From the NCBI GenBank assembly GCA_934754505.1, contig CAKVIE010000023.1, positions 1 to 27,180 on the forward strand: DNA of 27,180 nt. The letters run 5' to 3'. Within the stretch, counting starts at the first letter, position 1, and each line of letters opens with the position of its first letter. The translations under genes and the position numbers were made by a program. The notes beneath the pieces were generated by a model. That model ran no database searches. It was not told the DNA's origin and saw only the letters and a list, made by a program, of their open reading frames with translations. The stretch is from an uncultured Candidatus Melainabacteria bacterium. Its GTDB lineage: Bacteria; Cyanobacteriota; Vampirovibrionia; Gastranaerophilales; Gastranaerophilaceae. Below, in pieces: positions 1 through 7,677 of the stretch.

Positions 1-105
1 TTAAAAAATTTCAATGTTTGAGGACAAAGTCCGAGTTTTGAAATTTTAGCAAACGAGAAATTACAAACAAATAACGAACGGAAATCAGCGAGAGAGTTTC
101 TTTGT

Positions 106-137
106 GCAACGTTTCTTTGCGGTCAAAGAAATGTTGC
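106..137. repeat. Long imperfect hairpin
   Basis: GCAACGTTTCTTTG at 106-119 pairs with CAAAGAAATGTTGC at 124-137 around a 4-base loop, with one mismatch in 14 pairs. It has no T-run next to it, so it is not an obvious intrinsic terminator. It may be part of a dispersed intergenic repeat. Confidence 0.6.
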
Positions 138-237
138 GTTAGTTTGTATTTTGTAAATATTAGTTTATTCTCTGGATTGCCACAAAAATCTAACGATTTT
201 TTCGCAATGACATTTTTATTCAATGTAACCTTTTTGT

Positions 238-298
238 TGTCATTCCGAATTTATTTCGGAATCTGTTTTTGAGATGCTGAAACAAGTTCAGCATGACA
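238..298. repeat. MITE/REP-like palindromic element with two hairpins
   Basis: A 61-base unit is bounded by TGTCAT (238-243) and its inverse ATGACA (293-298). Inside are two perfect 8-bp hairpins: ATTCCGAA/TTCGGAAT (242-249 and 255-262) and ATGCTGAA/TTCAGCAT (274-281 and 287-294). The closed three-stem outline is typical of short palindromic intergenic repeats that spread in bacterial genomes. No second full copy is in the window, so its repetitive nature is inferred. Confidence 0.6.
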
Positions 299-439
299 TA
301 AAATTATTTTTTTCACTTTGTACTACGCAAATCTGCCTCTCGCAATGACGTATTTTTATGGCTTGCCACGGGCAACAAGTTGCCGTTCAGTTTAGCTAAT
401 CTGCATTTATTCATAAGTTTGTGGTACTCAATAACTTAT

Positions 440-1966
440 TTATTTTTTCATTTGAAGTTTTGTTTTTTCAAATAATATTTTCAGGTTTGAATCCATCCAA
501 TAAAATAAATATCCTAAAGATAACGAAATAATTAAATTTATAACAAAACATATTGGAAGTTTTAAATACCAAATATCTATGGGAAGAATTGAATGATAAT
601 GGATTAAAAAAGAGCCTCCTATACCTTGCGTTATATACATATAAATAGCTTTAGAGCCGATATTTGATAATATGTTGCTTTTAATTTTATTTTTAAAAAT
701 TAATATAAATGATAATGAAGCTAAAGAACATAAAATATATGGTAATGAAACTATAAATTTGTAATCTTGTAGTGAAAAGTTTTTGACAAAAATCAAATTG
801 TAAAAGAAATAACTTAAACTTGATATAAATATTAAACAGTACAAATACAGAAGTTTTTTATTGTTCTTTTGGTATAATTCGAAACCTAAAAGCATTGTCC
901 AAATATAATACAAGATAAATTGTAATCCTTGTCCTAATATATTTATGAATAAAATTGAATTATTACAATAAGAATAAATATAATATATTGGAACAAGTAT
1001 TAAAAAAAGATATTTTACGATTTTATTACAATATTTAGTTATTAATAATGTGTATAACAAACAAATTATGTATACCGGAATAAACCAATAAGACATATTT
1101 ATACTTTCAAGATTTTTCAGGTTTATATTTAAAAATAAAGGATTTAGCAATCCCTGTAAAGACAAATCATTTGTTAGTATTTGTGCAAGAACAGTTATTA
1201 TAAAAAATAAATAAATCATTTTTTTTAATTGTTTAAATAAATTCAAATCGTTTTTAATACTATATAGACAACCTGTTAGAAAAAACCAAACAATAGCATC
1301 AAACATCAATGAAAGATTTTGAATTTTCAAAGGTACATAACTTACTCCCGAATGAAAACAGGTATGGATAAAAATAATGCTAATAACACATAAACCTTTC
1401 ATTGTATCAAGATATTTATCTCTTTTTGAAACATCAGATTTTTCAGTGTCTTTTTTATAAATGAATAAAAGAAGATTTGGTAAAATTAAAAAGAACAAGA
1501 ACCATTCCGGATGAAAAACTGTTGAATTTTTTTCTGCAAAAGGATATTCTAAAATAATTTCATTATTTGTCGGTGTAAGAACAATTTCATTATTCACAAT
1601 CTTCTGATTTGCACCAATAATGTTAAATTTACTTAAATCATCTGCTTTGATATTCTCATGATTGATTTTCATATCAGATAGGCGGACTGTTTCTTCTCTT
1701 TGGGGTTGTGATTTGCTGTTAATTACTATTTTAATAGTTTTAGAAAAATCATTTTTTTCTGCTTTGAAGTTTAATTCGTTTGTTTTTGATAAATCAAATT
1801 TTTGTTCTTGATGTTTTTTGTTGTCAGATGATACATCAATTTTTATTTCTTGATTTCCATTTATATTAAATGTTACATCAATTGGTTTTTTATATAACCA
1901 TATTGAATTTGTTAATGAAAGAATTATACCTGTTAGAATTATTGCTATAAAAAATATCTTTTTCAT
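440..1966 (-). CDS. Acyltransferase 3 family membrane protein
   Basis: This is a 508-residue membrane protein of the acyltransferase-3 family, whose members O-acylate cell-surface sugars or peptidoglycan. Residues 1-25 form a membrane anchor. About 120 polar residues follow (26-150), probably outside the cytoplasmic membrane. From residue 153 onward come roughly ten membrane segments. The family signature is seen at 182-201 (R-D-K-Y-L-D...K-G...H), with His201 at the expected catalytic position. The extra N-terminal extracytoplasmic domain is not part of the core fold and may bind the acceptor. A GGA motif lies upstream of the ATG. The gene sits 69 bases downstream of a GT-C-like gene on the same strand, which suggests a shared role in building or decorating a surface polysaccharide. 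Substrate unknown. Confidence 0.8.
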   Translation of the reverse strand: MKKIFFIAIILTGIILSLTNSIWLYKKPIDVTFNINGNQEIKIDVSSDNKKHQEQKFDLSKTNELNFKAEKNDFSKTIKIVINSKSQPQREETVRLSDMKINHENIKADDLSKFNIIGANQKIVNNEIVLTPTNNEIILEYPFAEKNSTVFHPEWFLFFLILPNLLLFIYKKDTEKSDVSKRDKYLDTMKGLCVISIIFIHTCFHSGVSYVPLKIQNLSLMFDAIVWFFLTGCLYSIKNDLNLFKQLKKMIYLFFIITVLAQILTNDLSLQGLLNPLFLNINLKNLESINMSYWFIPVYIICLLYTLLITKYCNKIVKYLFLILVPIYYIYSYCNNSILFINILGQGLQFILYYIWTMLLGFELYQKNNKKLLYLYCLIFISSLSYFFYNLIFVKNFSLQDYKFIVSLPYILCSLASLSFILIFKNKIKSNILSNIGSKAIYMYITQGIGGSFLIHYHSILPIDIWYLKLPICFVINLIISLSLGYLFYWMDSNLKILFEKTKLQMKK

Positions 1967-2035
1967 TATTTATTTTTCCTTTATGAATTAAATTATTTAG
2001 CGATTAAAACAATAAGTTTTATTATAGATTTAAGT

Positions 2036-3736
2036 TTAATCATTTACTTTAAAAACTCCTATTTGATTATTACAAGGCAATAAACAAGGAATATTTTTAA
2101 ATTTATCTTTATCTTGTATATATTCGTCAAAAGTTATTTTATTTACTTTAGCAGCTGTTTTTGTAAGTTTGTAATACAACGTTTCTTTTTCATTGGACGA
2201 GTTTATGAAGATACTAATATTTTTATTCTTTACTTCAGTGAAAAATTCTTTTCGAATTTTGCTGAAAGAGATTGCAGATTTTAGACTTTGGAATTCTACA
2301 ATCAAAGAATTAATAAATAAAAAAAGAATTAAAATAAAAGAAAATCTTTTTAATTGGAATGTTTTGTCTTTATTTAGAGATTTCCAAAATATAATAAATA
2401 TTGGTATTAACCAAAATTGAGGAACATATCTTGCCCACCAAGATACAGGATTTAATAATACTGACAGCCATAAAGTAGTTATTACAAAATAATATATTTT
2501 ATTTTCTTCATTTATAGAGTTTTTATATGTACGTACAAAAGGAATTAGTAATAATAATATACCGCTCCAATAGTATCCAAATCCGCCGATTCTCACATCA
2601 TTAGTATAAAAATTACCTTGATTTGTTATAGAAAATGGTATTTTTAATTTTGGATTGTCATCAGTATTGTATAACAATATATTTTCTGTATTAGAAAATG
2701 TTGAAATAAACAACTTATAGAAAGGATTTTTATGTTTAAAGTTTTTGGGCGAATTTTCAGTTATTATGTCAATTTTGTTACTGCCGACTAAAGGATAAAA
2801 CGGATGATAGCCTTGTTTTATATTAGTAAAATATGGATTAATTCCTGATAATAGTATTAAAACCCCTGATATAGTTATAATTCGTAGAATAGGTTTAAAA
2901 TTGGTGTATTTTTTTATAATCAAGGAGTATATAAAGTAAAATAGTACGAGAATTATTGAATAAAATAATCCGCCAAGTTTTATGTTACATAACATTGTAA
3001 TTTGCGAAATATATAAAAATAAAAACAGTTTTTCATTTATGAACTTTTTTTCTTTTAAAATCATTGTAAATAAAATACCGATAAATAAGTAATAAACAAT
3101 AATATCACTATAATAAGTTCTAATTTGCACTAATGATACAGGGTTTAATAAAATCAAAACAGATAATATGAAATTAAATAAAGTGCTTGATGACTTAAAT
3201 TTATTAAAGGTGAAAAAGGATAAACAAAATATAGAATTTGCGAACAAGTAGTTTATGATTTTTCCAACTTCTATATTATTAAATAATAAAACAAAATTTG
3301 CACTCAGAATTTCTGTACATTTTTGATAATGTTCAACCCAAATAGAGGGTGTCAAATAGTCAAAAAACGGTTTTTCAAAAATCGGATTCCAATTATTAGA
3401 AAGCAGAATTATTGTTTCTTGATGATATTGCCGACCATCATAAGAAAAGTCGTAGAAGAAATAAGCTAAGAGAAAAGATATACAAAATATTAAAAATAAA
3501 GAAAAATTTTGTAATAAAAAAAACTTATGAGACAAAAAATGGTTTTTATTAAAGAAATATAAGAATATTTCAACAGTAATAAGACTTATAAAAATATATA
3601 CTTTTTGGATAGAGATATGAAAAATAAAACCGGTGAAAGACAACAAAAACAATACAAACAAAAATAAAATAATGCCTGCAGAAGCAGATAAAAGAAGTAA
3701 ATTAAAATAGTTTAAATATTCTTTGTCTTTTTTCAT
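2036..3736 (-). CDS. Polytopic membrane protein, GT-C glycosyltransferase-like
   Basis: This 566-residue protein has about eleven hydrophobic segments spread over residues 10-480 and a soluble C-terminal tail of about 80 residues. An acidic site directly after an early membrane span (D-G-R at about 100-102, followed by Y-H-Q) sits where lipid-linked-sugar GT-C transferases (ArnT/PMT-like) carry their catalytic aspartate in the first outer loop. A second long extracytoplasmic stretch is at about 300-375. No unambiguous family signature is visible, so a glycosyltransferase role is inferred from topology and from the acyltransferase gene downstream. The start is supported by a TAGGA motif upstream of the ATG. 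It is similar in length and layout to the protein at 7678-9387. It could also be a polymerase or flippase of surface glycans. Confidence 0.6.
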   Translation of the reverse strand: MKKDKEYLNYFNLLLLSASAGIILFLFVLFLLSFTGFIFHISIQKVYIFISLITVEIFLYFFNKNHFLSHKFFLLQNFSLFLIFCISFLLAYFFYDFSYDGRQYHQETIILLSNNWNPIFEKPFFDYLTPSIWVEHYQKCTEILSANFVLLFNNIEVGKIINYLFANSIFCLSFFTFNKFKSSSTLFNFILSVLILLNPVSLVQIRTYYSDIIVYYLFIGILFTMILKEKKFINEKLFLFLYISQITMLCNIKLGGLFYSIILVLFYFIYSLIIKKYTNFKPILRIITISGVLILLSGINPYFTNIKQGYHPFYPLVGSNKIDIITENSPKNFKHKNPFYKLFISTFSNTENILLYNTDDNPKLKIPFSITNQGNFYTNDVRIGGFGYYWSGILLLLIPFVRTYKNSINEENKIYYFVITTLWLSVLLNPVSWWARYVPQFWLIPIFIIFWKSLNKDKTFQLKRFSFILILFLFINSLIVEFQSLKSAISFSKIRKEFFTEVKNKNISIFINSSNEKETLYYKLTKTAAKVNKITFDEYIQDKDKFKNIPCLLPCNNQIGVFKVND

Positions 3737-4315
3737 TATTTATTTCCTATCTTTTAAAGGTGTTTGTATTTCTTTCTTATATGTTTAATTTCAGTTTTTC
3801 TATGAGGAATGTAAAAAACTTAAATGTAAAAACAATTGCAATGAACCGCATTTGGAATTATTTCATTTTTTTATTCCTTTGAGTAGAAAAACATTTTTAG
3901 ATATTAGTAATAACTGCAAGTTTTGCGGTGCTGTTTTTTTATATTATATCAAAAAATCAGAGAATGTTTAGTTTTTATTGGCAATGTATTGTTTTTTATT
4001 TGCTGATGAGAGTCTGTCATTTAATTATTTTGTTCTTTGATTGAGAAAGAAGTGTTAGACAGCTTAAGAGTATCGGAGAAAAAATGAATAATTTTCAAAA
4101 AATAAAATCAATGAAGATAGACGAAATGTCAAAATTTATTGTTGACTTTGATTGTTACAAGCCAAAGCAGCAGTAGCAGAAGAAGAATGGATTTTTATGC
4201 GGAACTTTTGACATCAGTCACAGAAAAAGCCGCTAATCTTTTTGAAGAAAATCTAAAATTCTGTGAACATATTGTGAATATTTAGTCTAAAAGAAAAGCA
4301 ACATCAACCCCGGAC
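3737..4315. other. Gene-poor intergenic region
   Basis: About 580 AT-rich bases lie between the GT-C-like gene and the tRNA-Ala terminator. Apart from two tiny plus-strand ORFs (4084-4176 and 4187-4285, listed separately) no gene, RNA or clear repeat is recognised. Promoters for the minus-strand surface-glycan genes should lie near 3740-3800 but no convincing box pair was found. Confidence 0.5.
4084..4285 (+). pseudogene. Two tiny adjacent ORFs, possible gene relic
   Basis: Two short frames follow each other on the plus strand. The first (4084-4176, 30 residues) begins MNNFQKIKSMKIDEMSKF, is preceded by GGAG, and stops abruptly after KPKQQ. The second (4187-4285, 32 residues) begins MDFYAELLTSVTEKAANLF and is preceded by AGAAGAAGA. 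The 'KIKSM.IDEM..F' opening reminds me of short phage or accessory proteins that continue for another 30-40 residues, so this may be a decayed accessory gene. They could instead be two genuine small proteins, or chance frames. No other element-related gene is nearby. Confidence 0.3.
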
Positions 4316-4345
4316 AATAAAAAAAGAGCCTTACGGCTCTTATGT
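4316..4345 (-). terminator. Intrinsic terminator of tRNA-Ala
   Basis: On the minus strand, AAGAGCC and GGCTCTT (4335-4341 and 4324-4330) form a 7-bp stem with a 4-base loop and are followed by a run of seven T. It lies directly downstream of the tRNA 3' end. Confidence 0.85.
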
Positions 4346-4351
4346 TTTAAA

Positions 4352-4427
4352 TGGTGGAGGATAGGAGATTCGAACTCCTGACATCCTGCGTGCAAAACAG
4401 GCACTCTACCAACTGAGTTAATCCCCC
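4352..4427 (-). tRNA. tRNA-Ala (anticodon UGC)
   Basis: A 76-nt cloverleaf with encoded CCA. The acceptor stem GGGGGAT/ATCCTCC contains the G3-U70 wobble that marks alanine tRNAs. The anticodon stem CCTGT/GCAGG encloses loop TTTGCAC with anticodon TGC, and the T arm is AGGAG-TTCGAAT-CTCCT. A promoter lies just upstream and an intrinsic terminator just downstream, so it appears to be a single-gene transcript. Confidence 0.95.
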
Positions 4428-4441
4428 TCGGTTGTGTCTTT

Positions 4442-4470
4442 ATACTAATATAACCATAAAAAAAAATCAA
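4442..4470 (-). promoter_or_regulatory. Probable sigma70-type promoter of tRNA-Ala
   Basis: On the minus strand, TTGATT (4465-4470) and TAGTAT (4442-4447) are separated by 17 bases. Transcription would begin shortly before the mature tRNA 5' end at 4427. Confidence 0.45.
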
Positions 4471-4633
4471 TACCTTTTTTATTATTTTTTTTACTTTTCT
4501 TATAAAAAATTTTTTATCAAATCTTTTTTACCATTCAAAACTCATATTTTTCAAGAATTTTCGCAAAAGAAAATTTCGTCAAAATTGAATTAACTGCCAA
4601 TATCCCCTCAAAAAATTCAACTTGACAACAAAA

Positions 4634-4658
4634 AAAGCACACCATTTTGATATGCTTT
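4634..4658 (-). terminator. Intrinsic terminator after the 123-residue gene
   Basis: Minus-strand AAAGCATA and TGTGCTTT (4651-4658 and 4634-4641) form an 8-bp stem with a T-G wobble, followed by Ts. The wobble pairs only in the minus-strand RNA, which fits termination of the gene ending at 4683. Confidence 0.7.
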
Positions 4659-4682
4659 TTGAAAAATGTTTTTAATATTTTA

Positions 4683-5054
4683 TTAAGCGTTTAAATTAGG
4701 CATCTTTTTGCCTTTTTTCTGTAAATTTTCAATATCAATTTCGCCATCAGCCGCACCTGCAATATCTAAAACAGGTTCTGCTATTTTATCCGCAGTCTGC
4801 AAACCTTTCATTGCCATGCCGCCTGTTGCATCATTAATATTTTCGACTTTCTCACCGATTTTACCGCCGCTTATCGTATCTACAGCCTGAAATACACTGT
4901 TAAGCGGTCCGCCTTTGCCCTCTTTTTCTGCCTCTGCGAAAATACTGTCTTGATTTACTCCTGCAGCTTTTGATACCGTATTAACCGTATTTGCAGCATC
5001 CACAACCTGACCTGCAACTTGTATTCCTTTTTTTATCATTGCCGGATTAATCAT
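4683..5054 (-). CDS. Hypothetical protein, 123 residues
   Basis: I do not recognise this protein. It has no signal peptide. It is rich in Ala, Gly, Asp and Lys and is predicted to be soluble. Short amphipathic helices are likely at residues 5-30 (IKKGIQVAGQVVDAANTV), 52-63 and 80-98, joined by glycine-rich turns such as GKGGP and SGGK. A small acidic stretch (DGEIDIE) precedes a lysine-rich C-terminus. A strong ribosome-binding site (AAGGAGAT) 7-8 bases before the ATG and a dedicated terminator argue that it is a real single-gene unit. Its neighbours, tRNA-Ala and tmRNA, say nothing about its role. The alternation of helix and Gly-rich turns is loosely reminiscent of small secretion substrates, but this is weak. 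Confidence 0.7.
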   Translation of the reverse strand: MINPAMIKKGIQVAGQVVDAANTVNTVSKAAGVNQDSIFAEAEKEGKGGPLNSVFQAVDTISGGKIGEKVENINDATGGMAMKGLQTADKIAEPVLDIAGAADGEIDIENLQKKGKKMPNLNA

Positions 5055-5151
5055 ACCAAATCTCCTTCACTATTATTGTTATATAAATATAAAGTATTTT
5101 TGTTCATTAAAATTTTAATAAAAACGGTTTTTGAAATATTTTTTTACAAAA

Positions 5152-5176
5152 AAAAGAGCTTCAAAAAAGCCCTTTT
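5152..5176 (-). terminator. Intrinsic terminator of tmRNA
   Basis: Minus-strand AAAAGGGCTT and AAGCTCTTTT (5167-5176 and 5152-5161) form a 10-bp stem with one G-U wobble and a 5-base loop, followed by a T-run. It lies 27 bases after the tmRNA 3' end. Confidence 0.8.
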
Positions 5177-5203
5177 ATATAAAACATTACTATTAAATTT
5201 TAA

Positions 5204-5593
5204 TGGTGGAGACGGTGAGAGTCGAACTCACGTCCGAAACGGAAACAATCGTACATCTACGGATGTAGGTCTGTTTTTCTCGTCGTTATTGCGGCACGAA
5301 CCAATTCCCTACATAACGATAAAGCACTTTATACTCTGCCGAGTGTGGCTGTTGTCTTAAGCGTATTTACAGCCGTCATACGCAGCAACTTGCATAATTT
5401 CCCCTGCAAAACGGCAAGCTGGTCGTACAGAGGTGACCTGCTTAAATACTAAGCAGCAAGAGCTCTTGCTCTTGAGAAGTCAGCTTTGATTACATTGTTA
5501 GCATGTAAATCGTTTGCTCGTTGATGACCCGGAACAGCGCCGGAACCCGCAGCACGATTACCTCAATCGCCCCGTCAAATCCAAAGCGTCCCC
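5204..5593 (-). ncRNA. ssrA: Transfer-messenger RNA (tmRNA), single-piece form
   Basis: This 390-nt RNA rescues stalled ribosomes by acting as a tRNA-Ala and then as an mRNA for a degradation tag. The 5' end GGGGACG (from 5593) pairs with CGTCTCC before the encoded ACCA at 5204, and the conserved GGATTTGACGGGG follows the 5' strand. The 3' end carries the T arm CTCTCACC region with GTTCGACTC. The tag frame ends ...RARALAA-stop, with the stop at 5449-5451. Two resume points fit: an alanine at 5500-5502 giving ANNVIKADFSRARALAA (17 residues), which resembles cyanobacterial ANNIV tags, or one at 5515-5517 adding ANDLH in front (22 residues). No split into two pieces is seen. A mature 5' end made by RNase P is expected. 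Confidence 0.93.
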
Positions 5594-5892
5594 ATGTTCT
5601 ATTCTATTGTTAATGTTCTATAAAGCATGCCCGTATTCTCATTTTTCACCCTTTTGAATTGGTTTTTTCTTGATTTGGGCAACTTTTTTACTATTTGTTA
5701 AGTATTATAACAAGATTTTAAAAATCTGTAAACCCTTATTATTACTAATGTTACTATTTGTAAATAGTACTATGGTATTACTTCGTCAGGGTAACATTTT
5801 TTTCGTATTTGTGTTATAAAAATAATATTAACTACTTAATCAGGCATTTCATATAAAAATTAATTAACAAAAAAACAATTAGGAGGATTATA
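5594..5892. other. Divergent intergenic region between tmRNA and GH57 gene
   Basis: About 300 bases hold the promoters for tmRNA (minus) and the GH57 gene (plus). Possible -10 boxes are TATAGA near 5617-5622 on the minus strand for tmRNA, and TATAAA near 5815 for GH57; neither has a convincing -35. A perfect palindrome at 5752-5769 is listed separately. No gene is seen here. Confidence 0.45.
5752..5769. promoter_or_regulatory. Palindromic operator candidate upstream of GH57 gene
   Basis: TACTATTT-GT-AAATAGTA is a perfect inverted repeat with 8-bp arms and a 2-base centre, a form typical of dimeric regulator sites. It lies about 125 bases before the GH57 start codon. It has no T-run on either side, so a terminator is unlikely. 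The cognate regulator is not in the window. Confidence 0.45.
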
Positions 5893-7611
5893 ATGACAGT
5901 CGGACAATTTGTTTTCATGCTTCACAGCCATTTGCCGTATTACAGAAAAGCGGGAATGTGGCCGTTTGGTGAAGAAAACTTATATGAATGTATGTGTGAA
6001 ACTTACGTTCCGTTATTAAACGCTATTTCGGAATTGTACGAAGAAGAAGGTATTAAGGCTAAATTAACGGTAGGTATTACACCGATTTTGGCTGAACAAC
6101 TTATTGATGAGCACTTACAAAACGGATTTGTCGAATATTTGGATTCAAGAATAAAACAAGTTTCCGAAGATTTGGAAAGATATCCGAACCCGAATGTTGC
6201 AAACTCACAACATTTGAAATATTTAGCAAAATATTATTTTGATTGGTTTACTCATATTAAAAACAGTTTTATCAACAAATATAATAAAGATTTGATTTCA
6301 GCTTTCAAAAAATACCAAGATTTAGGCTGTATCGAAATTACTACATCAGGTGCAACGCACGGATTTTCACCGCTTTTGGCAACAGATGCAAACCTCAATG
6401 CTCAATTTGCGGTTGGTTCACAAACAACTAAAAAACTTTTCGGCAAAAAGGCAAAAGGCTGCTGGTTACCTGAATGTGCATACAGACAAGGTTACGAATA
6501 TATCGGAAAAGACGGTCAAAAGAAATGGCGTCCGGCTATCGAATTGACTCTCCAAAATAACGATATCGAATACTTCTTCACCGAATCACACGTTATCGAA
6601 GGCGGCAGCTCAATCGGTAACAGACGTGTTGTTGGTGTTTACGGTAACATCGAATACATTCCGTTACCGGAAAGAGAAGCAACAGGATATGATACATATT
6701 CTGCATACTGGCTTCCTGATGCACAAGTTGCTGTTATGGGCAGAAACGAAAGAGCAGGCTACCAAGTTTGGTCAGCTGCTGACGGTTATCCCGGTGACGG
6801 CTGCTACAGAGAATTCCACAAAAAAGATGACAAGTCAGGCATGCACTATTGGAGAATTACTTCAGCAACTGCAGGTTTGGGCGAAAAAATGCTTTATGAC
6901 CCTGTTCTTGCAATGTCACAAATCAACTTAAATTCAGACCACTATACAACATTGATTTACCATTTGCTTAACGATTACAAAAACGCAAAAGGTAAAGAAG
7001 GTTTGGTAATGGTATCATTCGATACTGAATTATTCGGACACTGGTGGTTTGAAGGTGTTGAATTCATCAAACAAGTTATCAAAAAATTAAATCAATATCT
7101 TCCTGATGTTGAAATGATGACAGCTGGTGAATATATCGAAAAACACCCGCCAAAAGAAGCTATCCAAATCCCTGAAAGCTCATGGGGACAAGGCGGACAC
7201 TTCTATGTATGGCAAAACCACTTAACAGAATGGATGTGGCCAATCATTCACGGTTGTGAAAAGAGAATGTCTGCAATCGCTGATGAATACGATAAAGTGC
7301 CGGAAGACAAACTTATGCAAAGAGCATTAGCTCAACTCGCAAGAGAAAACCTTTTGCTCCAAAGTTCAGACTGGCCGTTCCTCATCACAACATGGCAGGC
7401 TAAAGACTATGCAACGGAACGTTTCAATGAACACGTTCACAGATTTGAACTTATCGCTGATATGATTGAAACTAACTGCATTAATGAAGAAAAACTTGCG
7501 GAAATTGAAAACATTGATAACTGCTTTGCAGACATCAATTACAGAGTTTACAAGACTATTCCGGAAGGCAAATATCCTCAAGATGTTGAAAAAGTTCAAT
7601 TACTCAAATAG
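5893..7611 (+). CDS. Glycoside hydrolase family 57 protein, alpha-glucan branching enzyme/amylase type
   Basis: This 572-residue cytoplasmic protein belongs to glycoside hydrolase family 57, whose members cleave or rearrange alpha-glucans such as glycogen. The N-terminal barrel starts with FVFMLHSHLPYYRKAG (conserved motif 1, H-x-H-x-P). The conserved nucleophile is Glu194 in WLPECAY and the acid/base is Asp377 in FDTELFGHWWFEG. A helical C-terminal domain carries QSSDWPFLI, typical of the DUF1957-containing 1,4-alpha-glucan branching enzyme subgroup, though that subgroup also has members with hydrolytic or transferase activity. Its length fits that group. The start has a very strong site (AGGAGG) before the ATG. 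A palindromic operator candidate lies upstream and an intrinsic terminator directly downstream, so it seems to be a single-gene transcript. Likely role: glycogen synthesis or turnover. Confidence 0.9.
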   Translation: MTVGQFVFMLHSHLPYYRKAGMWPFGEENLYECMCETYVPLLNAISELYEEEGIKAKLTVGITPILAEQLIDEHLQNGFVEYLDSRIKQVSEDLERYPNPNVANSQHLKYLAKYYFDWFTHIKNSFINKYNKDLISAFKKYQDLGCIEITTSGATHGFSPLLATDANLNAQFAVGSQTTKKLFGKKAKGCWLPECAYRQGYEYIGKDGQKKWRPAIELTLQNNDIEYFFTESHVIEGGSSIGNRRVVGVYGNIEYIPLPEREATGYDTYSAYWLPDAQVAVMGRNERAGYQVWSAADGYPGDGCYREFHKKDDKSGMHYWRITSATAGLGEKMLYDPVLAMSQINLNSDHYTTLIYHLLNDYKNAKGKEGLVMVSFDTELFGHWWFEGVEFIKQVIKKLNQYLPDVEMMTAGEYIEKHPPKEAIQIPESSWGQGGHFYVWQNHLTEWMWPIIHGCEKRMSAIADEYDKVPEDKLMQRALAQLARENLLLQSSDWPFLITTWQAKDYATERFNEHVHRFELIADMIETNCINEEKLAEIENIDNCFADINYRVYKTIPEGKYPQDVEKVQLLK

Positions 7612-7625
7612 TCTTTGAATATTTA

Positions 7626-7652
7626 AAAAGCGGAACTTTATGTTCCGCTTTT
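7626..7652 (+). terminator. Intrinsic terminator of GH57 gene
   Basis: AAAAGCGGAAC (7626-7636) and GTTCCGCTTTT (7642-7652) form an 11-bp stem with a 5-base loop, followed by further Ts. Confidence 0.9.
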
Positions 7653-7677
7653 TTTGTTTATAGAATAGGAAAAAGTT

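Larger units (their letters stand above)
1..439. other. Gene-free repeat-rich intergenic region
   Basis: No convincing gene is seen in these 439 bases. The only longer open frame, on the minus strand at 11-223, runs through hairpin and repeat sequence and has no secretion signal or recognisable domain. The stretch contains a long hairpin at 106-137, a palindromic element at 238-298, two copies of TCGCAATGAC at 202-211 and 340-349, and a small GGCAAC/GTTGCC inverted repeat near 369-383. This looks like dispersed intergenic repeat material downstream of the acyltransferase gene. Confidence 0.6.

Noticed and set aside
11..223. 70-residue minus-strand open frame
   Set aside because: It runs through a long hairpin and repeat sequence, with no ribosome-binding site or domain; treated as intergenic repeat.
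4282..4470. 62-residue minus-strand open frame
   Set aside because: It reads across tRNA-Ala, its promoter and its terminator; an artefact of the RNA gene.
5019..5360. 113-residue plus-strand open frame
   Set aside because: It is antisense to the tmRNA 3' half and its terminator, and is explained by them.
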